NCBI RefSeq assembly: GCF_913046405.1
Contig: NZ_CAJWRQ010000014.1
Coordinates: forward strand, 1 to 39,746
Direction: 5' to 3'
Length of the DNA: 39,746 nt
From: an uncultured Christiangramia sp.
GTDB taxonomy: Bacteria > Bacteroidota > Bacteroidia > Flavobacteriales > Flavobacteriaceae
The position numbers and the translations under genes are program-made. The notes beneath the pieces are model-generated. The model did no database searches. It was not told where the DNA came from and was given only the letters and a program-made list of their open reading frames with translations. Shown in pieces: positions 1 to 7,673 of this stretch (position 1 is its first letter; the number at the start of each line of letters is the position of its first letter).

Positions 1-988
1 TATGTCTTGAAGTCACAAACTTTCCATCTTTTCCGAAGAAAGGAGAATCGTTAATAGTGAAAAGCATGCTCATTGTAGGCTCATCGATAGCGATCGTCTT
101 AAGTCCTTCAGGATTTTCAAGATCGGCAACAGTATCACCAATTTCGAATCCTTCCAGTCCAACGATAGCACAAATATCACCTGCCTGCACTTCTTCAATC
201 TTTCTACGGCCTAAACCTTCGAAAGTATGTAATTCTTTAATTCTTGTTTTCTTAATGCTTCCATCACGCTTCACCAAAGAAACCTGCTGACCTTCTTTCA
301 AAGTTCCTCTTTGCAATCTACCAATCGCGATACGACCTGTAAATGAAGAGAAATCCAGAGAAGTTATCAACATTTGAGGAGAACCTTCAAGATCTACTTT
401 AGGTGCAGGAATATGTTCCATTACCATATCAAGTAGCGGCTCAATATTTTCAGTTTCATTTCTCCAGTCGTCACTCATCCAGTTGTTCTTGGCAGATCCG
501 TAAACTGTTGGGAAATCCAACTGCCACTCTTCAGCACCAAGTTCGAACATTAGATCAAAAACCTTCTCATGAACTTCTTCAGGAGTACAGTTTTCTTTGT
601 CCACTTTGTTTACAACTACACAAGGTTTTAAACCAAGATCGATCGCTTTTTGCAAAACGAATCTGGTCTGTGGCATAGGGCCTTCAAAAGCATCTACTAA
701 TAGAAGAACACCATCTGCCATGTTTAGAACACGTTCTACTTCACCACCAAAATCGGCGTGACCAGGAGTATCAATGATATTGATTTTCGTGTCTTTATAA
801 ACAACTGAAACGTTCTTGGAAGTAATCGTGATTCCACGCTCTCTTTCAAGATCATTGTTGTCCAGGATAAGATCACCTGTAGATTGGTTATCACGGAACA
901 ATTCACAGTGATACATTATTTTATCAACCAGGGTCGTCTTACCGTGGTCAACGTGTGCGATAATCGCGATATTTCTAATAGCTGTCAT
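1..988 (-). CDS. typA: GTPase TypA/BipA, N-terminal part (C-terminus beyond left edge)
   Basis: Translational GTPase of the EF-G/LepA superfamily that acts on the ribosome, mainly in stress and low-temperature growth and in 50S assembly. The reverse strand reads [20 protein letters not shown] from the ATG at 986-988. That gives the P-loop AHVDHGKTT, then the switch region ERERGIT, the G3 motif DTPGHADF and the G4 motif NKVDK, followed by domain II sequence. About 329 residues are present; the family is about 600 long, so roughly the last 45% is outside the window. The gene is alone on this strand here, with a candidate promoter just upstream. The identification is firm because AHVDHGKTT with the following [10 protein letters not shown] is characteristic of TypA rather than LepA or EF-G. 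Confidence 0.95.
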   Translation of the reverse strand, partial: MTAIRNIAIIAHVDHGKTTLVDKIMYHCELFRDNQSTGDLILDNNDLERERGITITSKNVSVVYKDTKINIIDTPGHADFGGEVERVLNMADGVLLLVDAFEGPMPQTRFVLQKAIDLGLKPCVVVNKVDKENCTPEEVHEKVFDLMFELGAEEWQLDFPTVYGSAKNNWMSDDWRNETENIEPLLDMVMEHIPAPKVDLEGSPQMLITSLDFSSFTGRIAIGRLQRGTLKEGQQVSLVKRDGSIKKTRIKELHTFEGLGRRKIEEVQAGDICAIVGLEGFEIGDTVADLENPEGLKTIAIDEPTMSMLFTINDSPFFGKDGKFVTSRH

Positions 989-990
989 GA

Positions 991-1017
991 AGCCTTATTT
1001 TTAAGGCTGCAAATGTA
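991..1017 (-). promoter_or_regulatory. typA promoter -7 box and adjoining palindrome
   Basis: On the minus strand, TACATTTG (1017 down to 1010) fits the Bacteroidetes -7 consensus TAnnTTTG and lies 21 nt before the typA start codon. No clear -33 TTTG was found. Directly between the box and the ATG lies the inverted repeat AGCCTTA-TTTT-TAAGGCT (991-1008). It could be an operator at the transcription start or a small leader hairpin. Confidence 0.45.
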
Positions 1018-1173
1018 CACCTATTTTTCGCTAATCCATCGTATCTTTAAAAGATTTTAATTTGCTGATTATCAATTATTTTAATCTATATACTATTCTG
1101 AATTTATACTTCTTAAATATGGAAAAAGCTTAAACATTCTGGAAATGACAATTTCGAGTAAAATTCATTCAGT

Positions 1174-1659
1174 TTATTGCTCATCTGCAGAAGGTCCATA
1201 TGTGGAAGGAACCGGTAAGTCTAGTAGTCGAAAATAAACACCCAGTTGCGCCCGGTGATGCGGAAATTGGTTCATCACGATAGCCTGTAAAACATTAAAC
1301 TTAGGCATTTCCATTAAAATCTCACCATCCTTTGTCATTTTCCAGTTTTCCTGATAAGCTTCGTCTGGTTTCTGCAAAGCTTTCATGGCTTCTTCGGAAT
1401 TTTTCTGAAGCGTTGCGATAATTTCTGAAACAGTTGATTCTGAAGGTGCTTTATATCCTGAAAGATCCATACTTCCATGATCCATAGTACCACTAATCCA
1501 TGACGGAATCTCTGCTAAATGATTGGCGAGCTCTTTGATGCTCATAGATTTTTCATGAGGTTTCCAGTTCAATTGATCTTCTGGAATGCGCTTAAGAAAT
1601 TTTAGAGTAAGTGCCGTTTCCTGTTTTAACTGCGGAATAAGAAATTCATAGATCTTCAT
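1174..1659 (-). CDS. DinB-family protein
   Basis: Protein of about 161 residues with the DinB/YfiT-like four-helix-bundle pattern. Signs are an early KRIPEDQLNWKPHEKSMSI segment (the usual 'lxW.P.e.s.si.ell.Hl' signature), NHLAEIP where the first metal-ligand histidine is expected, and a late MNQFPHHRAQLGVYFRLL helix carrying the last histidine pair. Many members bind a divalent metal; substrates are mostly unknown, although some are thiol transferases or damage-inducible proteins. I chose the ATG at 1657-1659 (MKIYEFL). A longer frame back to 1719 adds a basic leader that is not family-like. It is transcribed divergently from kdsA, and I see no functional link between the two. Confidence 0.8.
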   Translation of the reverse strand: MKIYEFLIPQLKQETALTLKFLKRIPEDQLNWKPHEKSMSIKELANHLAEIPSWISGTMDHGSMDLSGYKAPSESTVSEIIATLQKNSEEAMKALQKPDEAYQENWKMTKDGEILMEMPKFNVLQAIVMNQFPHHRAQLGVYFRLLDLPVPSTYGPSADEQ

Positions 1660-1738
1660 AAGCTTAAGTTTATAGTTAATTCTTTCTAAATTAAAGCTTT
1701 TCCTGCTAAGATTGAGCAAAATCGAGTTCTCCCAATTT

Positions 1739-1768
1739 TTTGATGCGTAATTAATTGAACTATCTTTG
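1739..1768 (+). promoter_or_regulatory. Bacteroidetes-type promoter of kdsA
   Basis: A TTTG element at 1739-1742 and a perfect TATCTTTG (TAnnTTTG) at 1761-1768 are separated by 18 nt. This is the expected -33/-7 arrangement for the Bacteroidetes primary sigma factor. Transcription would begin near 1775, giving a very short leader before the ATG at 1783. Confidence 0.75.
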
Positions 1769-1782
1769 CAAAAAACAACGAA

Positions 1783-2601
1783 ATGGAACTAAGTAAAATT
1801 CCGCAGATAAAACATAGTGATTCCAATAATTTCTTTCTACTTGCAGGTCCTTGTGCGATCGAAGGTGAAGAGATGGCGTTGCGAATTGCCGAAAAGGTGG
1901 TGGAGATCACTTCTAAACTGGAGATCCCTTACATATTTAAAGGTTCTTTTAAAAAGGCAAACCGTAGTCGAATAGATAGTTTTACCGGAATTGGGGATGA
2001 GAAGGCTCTAAAGATCCTACGCAAGGTTTCTGAAACTTTTGAGATTCCTACAGTTACCGATATCCACGAAGTAAGTGATGCCCACATGGCTGCTGAATAT
2101 GTGGATGTACTGCAAATTCCTGCATTTTTGGTTAGACAGACAGATCTTGTAGTCGCAGCGGCAGAAACCGGCAAAGTGGTTAACCTGAAGAAAGGACAGT
2201 TTATGAGTCCGGAATCCATGAAGCATGCCGTTACCAAGGTAACCGATTGTAACAATGGGCAGGTAATGGTCACAGATCGTGGAACCATGTTTGGGTATCA
2301 GGATATGATCGTGGATTTTAGAGGAATTCCTACGATGAGAGAATTTGCTACTACAGTTCTTGATGTTACTCACTCCTTACAACAGCCAAATCAGAGCAGT
2401 GGTGTAACCGGTGGCCGACCAGATATGATCGAAACGATCGCCCGTGCCGGAGTGGTGAATCATGTTGACGGACTTTTTATCGAAACTCATTTTGATCCTG
2501 CGAACGCAAAAAGTGATGGTGCAAATATGCTCGATCTGGCATACCTGGAGAATCTGTTAAGTAACCTGGTAAGTATTCGAAAAACCATCAATTCGTTCTA
2601 A
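1783..2601 (+). CDS. kdsA: 3-deoxy-8-phosphooctulonate synthase
   Basis: Cytosolic enzyme that condenses phosphoenolpyruvate with arabinose 5-phosphate to give Kdo-8-phosphate, the first committed step of the lipopolysaccharide core sugar Kdo. The 272-residue length is normal for the family. Recognisable pieces are FLLAGPCAIEGEEMALRIAE near residue 20, FKGSFKKANRSR, the LQIPAFLVRQTDL strand, VTDRGTMFGYQDMIVD, and the C-terminal IETHFDPANAKSDGANML. It has its own promoter upstream and an intrinsic terminator directly downstream, so it appears monocistronic. The ATG at 1783 follows the -7 box by 14 nt, and the N-terminus matches the family without extension. Confidence 0.96.
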   Translation: MELSKIPQIKHSDSNNFFLLAGPCAIEGEEMALRIAEKVVEITSKLEIPYIFKGSFKKANRSRIDSFTGIGDEKALKILRKVSETFEIPTVTDIHEVSDAHMAAEYVDVLQIPAFLVRQTDLVVAAAETGKVVNLKKGQFMSPESMKHAVTKVTDCNNGQVMVTDRGTMFGYQDMIVDFRGIPTMREFATTVLDVTHSLQQPNQSSGVTGGRPDMIETIARAGVVNHVDGLFIETHFDPANAKSDGANMLDLAYLENLLSNLVSIRKTINSF

Positions 2602-2607
2602 AACTTT

Positions 2608-2638
2608 GAAAACCGCCCTATAGCGGTTTCTTTTTTTT
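2608..2638 (+). terminator. Intrinsic terminator after kdsA
   Basis: A stem AAACCGC / GCGGTTT (2610-2616 with 2623-2629) with a 6-nt loop is followed by C and a run of eight T. It begins 7 nt after the kdsA stop codon. Confidence 0.85.
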
Positions 2639-2702
2639 AAATCATAAGCGGAAAATCTTCAGATATTCCTGTAACTTAGGATAGCCTAATAAATATAGAT
2701 CA

Positions 2703-3839
2703 ATGGTTTACACGAAATTCTATCAGAGTTTGCTGGTAGCACTTACCTTATGTTTTTTCAGCTCAGGTTATTCACAGGAAAAACTTGAAGTTGATATTGG
2801 TGGGGCATTACGCTTTAATTACAACCTCTCTTCCTGGAAAGAAGGACAGAAAGATCGAGGTGGAGATTTTGGGTATGACCTATTCAGATTGAATGTAAAT
2901 GGAGCATACCAGGGAATTTATGTAGATGCAGAGTACAGATTTTATTCTGAAGCCTTCGGAGGAGATTTCCTGAAGCATGGAGTCGTTGGTTATGAATTGA
3001 ATGAAAATAGCAAAATAGAAGTAGGTCTAGCCAAAGTCCCATTTGGAATAGAACGCTATAACTCCAATAACTTTTTTCTGAATCTACCATATTATGTGGG
3101 TCTGGAAGATGATTACGACATGGGAATTACCTATACCTATGAGAATGATGATTATGAGTATCATCTTGGTTTCTTTAAAAATTCTGAAGAATTGCGATTT
3201 GGAAGCAATTCTGAAAATTCTTCTAACAGGTATTCTTATGACATCGTTGGTAGAAATAAAGAGATCAACCAGGTAAATGGTAAATTTATCTGGAAGCCAT
3301 TAGGAACCAAAAAACACCGGGTTGGTGCCTCTGCAAAATATGGTGGCATCTATAATCTGGATACCGAAGAAATTGGTGACCGGTATGCCTTTGCGATCCA
3401 CCATCAGTATCATACTGAAGACTGGCTAATAAAAACGCAAATTTTGACTGCCGGATTTAATCCAATTAATGCACCCGGTGAACCAAGAAATAAACTATTG
3501 CTTGGAGCTTATGGTGTCCCTTATGACACTGCAGCTAAATTCGAGATATATACTCTCGGGGTTTCCAGATATATAGATATTGACACAAAGCTTTTTAGAC
3601 ACCTGGAAATTTATAATGATTTCGGCTTTATGGATAAGAGAGAAAAAGGTTTCACTGATTCCTTCATGAATGTTACAGGTGTATTGTTCAGCTCTGGTCC
3701 TATTTATTGCTTTGTAGACTATGCTGCAGGTTACAATCATTCCTGGCTTGGAGGAAATTTCGTCGATGATTTTGGAGTTGGAGACCCTGATGCTAAATGG
3801 GAAGCACGATTTAATATCAACATTGGATATTACTTCTAG
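2703..3839 (+). CDS. Outer-membrane porin, first of a tandem pair
   Basis: 378-residue protein with an N-terminal signal peptide (hydrophobic LLVALTLCFFSSGYS, likely cleaved before QEK). The rest is rich in alternating aromatic and polar strands typical of a beta-barrel, and the protein ends in the aromatic strand FNINIGYYF, with a terminal Phe as in many outer-membrane proteins. The IGGALRFNYNLSSW start and VDAEYRFYSEAFGGDFLK repeat-like strands recall the phosphate-selective porin O/P superfamily, but substrate cannot be read from sequence. It is followed after 38 nt by a close paralogue and then by a BCCT transporter, so a role in letting an osmolyte or its precursor through the outer membrane is an inference from context. 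Confidence 0.85.
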   Translation: MVYTKFYQSLLVALTLCFFSSGYSQEKLEVDIGGALRFNYNLSSWKEGQKDRGGDFGYDLFRLNVNGAYQGIYVDAEYRFYSEAFGGDFLKHGVVGYELNENSKIEVGLAKVPFGIERYNSNNFFLNLPYYVGLEDDYDMGITYTYENDDYEYHLGFFKNSEELRFGSNSENSSNRYSYDIVGRNKEINQVNGKFIWKPLGTKKHRVGASAKYGGIYNLDTEEIGDRYAFAIHHQYHTEDWLIKTQILTAGFNPINAPGEPRNKLLLGAYGVPYDTAAKFEIYTLGVSRYIDIDTKLFRHLEIYNDFGFMDKREKGFTDSFMNVTGVLFSSGPIYCFVDYAAGYNHSWLGGNFVDDFGVGDPDAKWEARFNINIGYYF

Positions 3840-3877
3840 AATTTCAGGATTAACTATTAAGATATAACCGTTAAAGA

Positions 3878-5017
3878 ATGCTAAGAACTACTTCTTCCAG
3901 CTTGCTATTAATGATGCTATTTGCATTTATGAGCTTCGAGTCCTCTTTTGCTCAGGAAGATCCGGAATTGAAAATTGGCGGAGCGCTTAGATTCAATTAC
4001 AATCTATCCTCCTGGAAAGAAGGACAGAAAGACCGTGGTGGTGATTTTGGGTATGATATGTTCCGGGTCAATGTAAATGGATCTTACCAGGGAATTTATG
4101 TGGACGCAGAATACAGATTATATTCCCGATCTTTTGGCGGAGGTTTTCTAAAGCAAGGCTGGCTTGGTTATCGTTTCAATGAAAAAGAGGAAATCCAGGT
4201 TGGATTAGCACAGGTTCCCTTCGGAATACAGCAATATAATTCTCACAACTGGTTTTTCAATCTTACCTATTATTTCGGGCTAGAAGACGACCACGATATG
4301 GGAGTGAAATATGTTCATATTGATGATAAGTTTGAATATAATCTTGCCTTTTTTAAAAATGCTGAAGAATTACGTTTTGGTGGAACTTCTGAAGTTTCTC
4401 CAGATAGATATTCATATGATGTCGTTGGCAGAAATAAAGAGGTGAATCAATTTAATGGAAAGCTAATCTATAAATTTGGTGATTCCATCAAGAATAGACT
4501 GGGAACTTCCGTTCAATACGGAGGTTTATACAACCTTGATACAGAAAAAACAGGAACTCATTACGGGTTAGCGTTACATTACGAGATGTTCTATAAGAAC
4601 TGGAATGTGAAGTTGCAGGCGATGAATATAGACCATGATCCCGAAAATTTACCGGGGGAATCCAGGGAGATCATTAAAATGGGAGCTTATGGTTTTCCTT
4701 ACGAAGTAGCATCAGACTTCAATATCTACACGATTGCGCTTTCCAAAAGCATTCCGGTTGAACTTGGACCCATTAGCAATATCCAGTTCTATAATGACTT
4801 TGGATACCAGGATAAGAAAGTAGATAGTTTTGAAGATTCCTTTATGAATGTCACAGGGATGCTTATCACCTCAGGCCCGGTCTATACGTATGTAGATTAT
4901 GCCGCCGGTTATAACCAATCCTGGCTGGGAGGAAATTTTGCAGATGATTTTTCCACAGGGAATCCCGACGCAAAATGGGAAGCCCGATTTAATATTAACA
5001 TAGGATATTACTTTTAA
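3878..5017 (+). CDS. Outer-membrane porin, second of a tandem pair
   Basis: 379-residue paralogue of the preceding porin. Both share FNYNLSSWKEGQKDRGGDFG near the N-terminus, SYDVVGRNKEVNQ in the middle, DSFMNVTG near the end and the C-terminal DAKWEARFNINIGYYF. Signal peptide with core LLLMMLFAFMSF and probable cleavage after SSFA (next residues QEDP). Divergence is concentrated in the middle and in loop-like segments, as expected if the pore loops were diversified after duplication. It lies 18 nt before the BCCT transporter gene and is probably co-transcribed with it. Which solute each copy admits is not visible. Confidence 0.85.
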   Translation: MLRTTSSSLLLMMLFAFMSFESSFAQEDPELKIGGALRFNYNLSSWKEGQKDRGGDFGYDMFRVNVNGSYQGIYVDAEYRLYSRSFGGGFLKQGWLGYRFNEKEEIQVGLAQVPFGIQQYNSHNWFFNLTYYFGLEDDHDMGVKYVHIDDKFEYNLAFFKNAEELRFGGTSEVSPDRYSYDVVGRNKEVNQFNGKLIYKFGDSIKNRLGTSVQYGGLYNLDTEKTGTHYGLALHYEMFYKNWNVKLQAMNIDHDPENLPGESREIIKMGAYGFPYEVASDFNIYTIALSKSIPVELGPISNIQFYNDFGYQDKKVDSFEDSFMNVTGMLITSGPVYTYVDYAAGYNQSWLGGNFADDFSTGNPDAKWEARFNINIGYYF

Positions 5018-5035
5018 TCAGACTTAAATTAATTT

Positions 5036-6664
5036 ATGGCTAAAAAAGTTACCAGAAGCGACGAAAAGAAATCAATATTTGGACTTGAAGTAAACGGTCC
5101 GGTATTTTTTACTTCTACCGCTATCATTATTGCAATTATTACGCTCACGCTTATTTTCAATAAACAAGCAGAAAGTTTTTTCAGTGATCTCCAGCTTGGA
5201 GTTGCTGAAAATGCCGACTGGTTTTTTATTCTTTCCATTAATATTTTCCTGGTGTTCCTTATCTATCTGGCAGCATCAAAATTTGGAAATATGAGAATTG
5301 GTGGTCAGGGCGCGAAACCAGAATTTAAAACCGGTTCCTGGTTCGCTATGTTATTTAGCGCCGGGATGGGAATCGGACTTCTTTTCTTCGGGGTTGGTGA
5401 ACCTGTGATGCACTTTAACAGTCCGCCTACTGAAGTAGCAGGGACCGCCGCAGCAGCTCAGGAAGCAATGAACTTCACGTTTTTACACTGGGGATTCCAT
5501 GCCTGGGCAGTTTATGCGCTTGTAGGTCTATCGCTGGCGTATTTCACTTATTCTCGTGGATTACCTCTTACTATCAGATCTATTTTCTATCCATTTCTTG
5601 GAGACAGGATCTATGGTAGAATTGGAGATGTGATCGATATTTTCGCTGTTCTGGCGACATTATTTGGTCTGGCAACCTCGCTAGGCTTTGGAGTTCAGCA
5701 GATCGCTTCAGGTTTGAACCATGTATTTGGACTTCCAGACGGTATTACGACACAAGTAATAATTATTGGAATTGTTACTTTGATCGCAACTACTTCCGTA
5801 GTTCTGGGTGTGGACAAAGGAGTAAAGATCCTGAGTGAATGGAACATGAGGATTGCTGTCGTTCTATTAATACTTGCACTTATATTAGGACCTACATTAT
5901 TTATTTTCAGAAGTTTTGTTCAAAATACAGGAAGTTATTTATATAATTTCCTTGAAATCTCCACCTGGAGTGAAACCTATACTAATGGAACCTGGCAAAA
6001 TGACTGGACCGTATTCTATTGGGGTTGGTGGATTGGATGGTCTCCTTTCGTTGGGATGTTCATCGCCAGAATTTCTAAAGGAAGAACGATTCGGGAATTT
6101 ATTCTAGGTGTACTACTAGTACCGGCAATTGTCACATTCTTCTGGATGTCTGCTTTCGGGAGTGTAGCTATTGAACAGATCATGTCTGGAAATAATGTTT
6201 TAAGTGAAGCTGTAAATGCAGATATCGCTACTGCCCTCTTTGTATTTTTCCAGGATTACCCATTATCGATGGTAATTAATGTGGTCGCCATTTTACTTAT
6301 TGCAGGTTTCTTTATCACGTCTTCAGATTCCGGATCACTGGTAATTGATAGTTTGACCACCGGTGGAAAGATCGACGCTCCGGTTGGACAGCGAATTTTC
6401 TGGGCGGTGACTGAAGGTGCAGTGGCAGCCGTGCTTCTCATTGGAGGTGGTTTGCAGGCATTACAGACCGCATCCATTGTCACCGGGCTTCCCTTCGCCA
6501 TTATTCTTATGGTCATGTGTTATTCTTTGTACAAAGGATTGAAGGAAGATCATGAGCAAATAGAAGAGAAGAAGTCTGAAAAGCAGATGAAGAATTATGA
6601 AGAGATCGTTTCTGAAATTGTACAGAAGCGTAATGTTAAGAATGAAAATAAAACCAATCAGTAA
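5036..6664 (+). CDS. BCCT-family transporter (betaine/carnitine/choline)
   Basis: Inner-membrane secondary transporter of 542 residues with about 12 membrane segments. The family signature is very clear: AGMGIGLLFFGVGEPVMHF in the TM3 region, then FYWGWWIGWSPFVGMFIARI followed by SKGRTIREF. The latter is the tryptophan box that lines the betaine site in BetP. The glycine-methionine-glycine (GMG) motif in TM3 resembles that of sodium-coupled members, suggesting Na+-driven uptake of a trimethylammonium compound such as glycine betaine or choline. The C-terminal tail is charged (EEKKSEKQMKNYEEIVSEIV) and might act as a cytosolic regulatory helix, as in BetP; that is inference. Its stop codon overlaps the next gene's start (TAATG), so it is translationally coupled to the universal stress protein. 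Confidence 0.93.
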   Translation: MAKKVTRSDEKKSIFGLEVNGPVFFTSTAIIIAIITLTLIFNKQAESFFSDLQLGVAENADWFFILSINIFLVFLIYLAASKFGNMRIGGQGAKPEFKTGSWFAMLFSAGMGIGLLFFGVGEPVMHFNSPPTEVAGTAAAAQEAMNFTFLHWGFHAWAVYALVGLSLAYFTYSRGLPLTIRSIFYPFLGDRIYGRIGDVIDIFAVLATLFGLATSLGFGVQQIASGLNHVFGLPDGITTQVIIIGIVTLIATTSVVLGVDKGVKILSEWNMRIAVVLLILALILGPTLFIFRSFVQNTGSYLYNFLEISTWSETYTNGTWQNDWTVFYWGWWIGWSPFVGMFIARISKGRTIREFILGVLLVPAIVTFFWMSAFGSVAIEQIMSGNNVLSEAVNADIATALFVFFQDYPLSMVINVVAILLIAGFFITSSDSGSLVIDSLTTGGKIDAPVGQRIFWAVTEGAVAAVLLIGGGLQALQTASIVTGLPFAIILMVMCYSLYKGLKEDHEQIEEKKSEKQMKNYEEIVSEIVQKRNVKNENKTNQ

Positions 6665-7518
6665 TGAAGAAAGTCAACAACATTCTGGTAGCTCTGGATT
6701 TGAGCACAATAGATGACACCCTCATTCAATATGCGTCTTTCCTTGCCGATACTCTGAAGCCTGAAAAGATATATTTTGTACATAATATTAAGAAATATGA
6801 AATTTCTGAAATTTTTCAGGAGCAGTTGAAGGATCTGGATCTGGAGACTATGATCAGTGATGAGCTGGACGAGAAGGTTTCTCAGCATTTTTCAGCTTCT
6901 ACTGAATTTGAAGTTTTAATATCCGAAGATCCTTATACCGAAAGTTTGATGAGCTACGTAGTTCATAAATATGCGATCGATCTCGTAATTGTTGGAAAGA
7001 AAAGAATCACCGAAGGTTCTGGAGGAATCTCAGAAAAACTGATGAAAACTTTAAAATGTGATATTGTCTCTGTTCCTGAGAATTCATTAGCTACTATGAA
7101 TAATATATGGGTTGGAACAGATTTTTCCCGCGAGTCGGCTAAATCTTTTGAAACAGCCTCTACGCTCGCAAACTACACCGGAGCCGGAGTTTCGTCCATC
7201 CATGTGTATTCTATTCCAATGCAGTTTACACCATATATTGAGAAGGATGCGATGCTACCAAAGATTCAGAAGCATAGTCAGGAGAAATTTGATAAATTTT
7301 TAAAGCGCTACCTCATAAGAGATTCCATCACGAAGATCTTTCGTGCTAAAGATGCTAGTGTCGCCGAACGTCTAGTCCTGGAATCTTACAAGGAACAGGC
7401 AGACCTTATAATTATTGCCAGTAAAGGAAATAATGTATTTTCATCATTGCTGGTGGGTAGTGTAGCAGGTGAACTCTTTAGAATGAAGCGAAATATTCCA
7501 GTCTGGATCTCGAAGTAG
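6664..7518 (+). CDS. Tandem-domain universal stress protein
   Basis: Cytoplasmic 284-residue protein made of two UspA domains. Domain 1 (about 4-140) opens with NILVALDLSTID; domain 2 (about 145-284) opens with NIWVGTDFSRESAKSFETA. Domain 2 keeps the ATP-binding pattern, a glycine in ASKGNN followed by LLVGSVAGEL and NIPVWISK. Domain 1 has only a partial version (VGKKRITEGSGG), so nucleotide binding there is less certain. The ATG overlaps the stop of the BCCT gene by one base, which points to coupled expression and a role as a regulatory or stress partner of the transporter. USP-transporter operons are common. A strong terminator follows 22 nt downstream and marks the end of the operon. Confidence 0.92.
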   Translation: MKKVNNILVALDLSTIDDTLIQYASFLADTLKPEKIYFVHNIKKYEISEIFQEQLKDLDLETMISDELDEKVSQHFSASTEFEVLISEDPYTESLMSYVVHKYAIDLVIVGKKRITEGSGGISEKLMKTLKCDIVSVPENSLATMNNIWVGTDFSRESAKSFETASTLANYTGAGVSSIHVYSIPMQFTPYIEKDAMLPKIQKHSQEKFDKFLKRYLIRDSITKIFRAKDASVAERLVLESYKEQADLIIIASKGNNVFSSLLVGSVAGELFRMKRNIPVWISK

Positions 7519-7540
7519 ATTCTTTAATTCGAATAAAAAA

Positions 7541-7581
7541 AAGCGTAATGAATTAACGATTTCAGTTAATTCATTACGCTT
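7541..7581 (+). terminator. Strong terminator after the porin-BCCT-usp operon
   Basis: A perfect 17-bp stem (7541-7557 paired with 7565-7581, arm AAGCGTAATGAATTAAC) with a 7-nt loop is preceded by a run of A and followed by a moderately T-rich stretch. On the opposite strand the A run becomes a T tract, so it may terminate in both directions. Confidence 0.85.
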
Positions 7582-7601
7582 TATACATTTTAAAACCTAA
7601 A

Positions 7602-7625
7602 CTATTGTTAATCAATTAACAATAG
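7602..7625. promoter_or_regulatory. 11-bp inverted repeat upstream of the channel-like gene
   Basis: CTATTGTTAAT-CA-ATTAACAATAG is a perfect 11-bp inverted repeat with a 2-nt centre, 48 nt before the start codon at 7674. It is separate from the terminator just upstream and has no T tract of its own. This fits a dimeric regulator's operator better than a terminator; the regulator is unknown. Confidence 0.5.
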
Positions 7626-7673
7626 ACTTACAATTCCCCTAATTTCATTCGGTCTAACTAACCAAATTAAATT

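Noticed and set aside
2017-2373. 118-codon minus-strand frame inside kdsA
   Set aside because: Lies wholly opposite a clear kdsA gene and has no recognisable motif.
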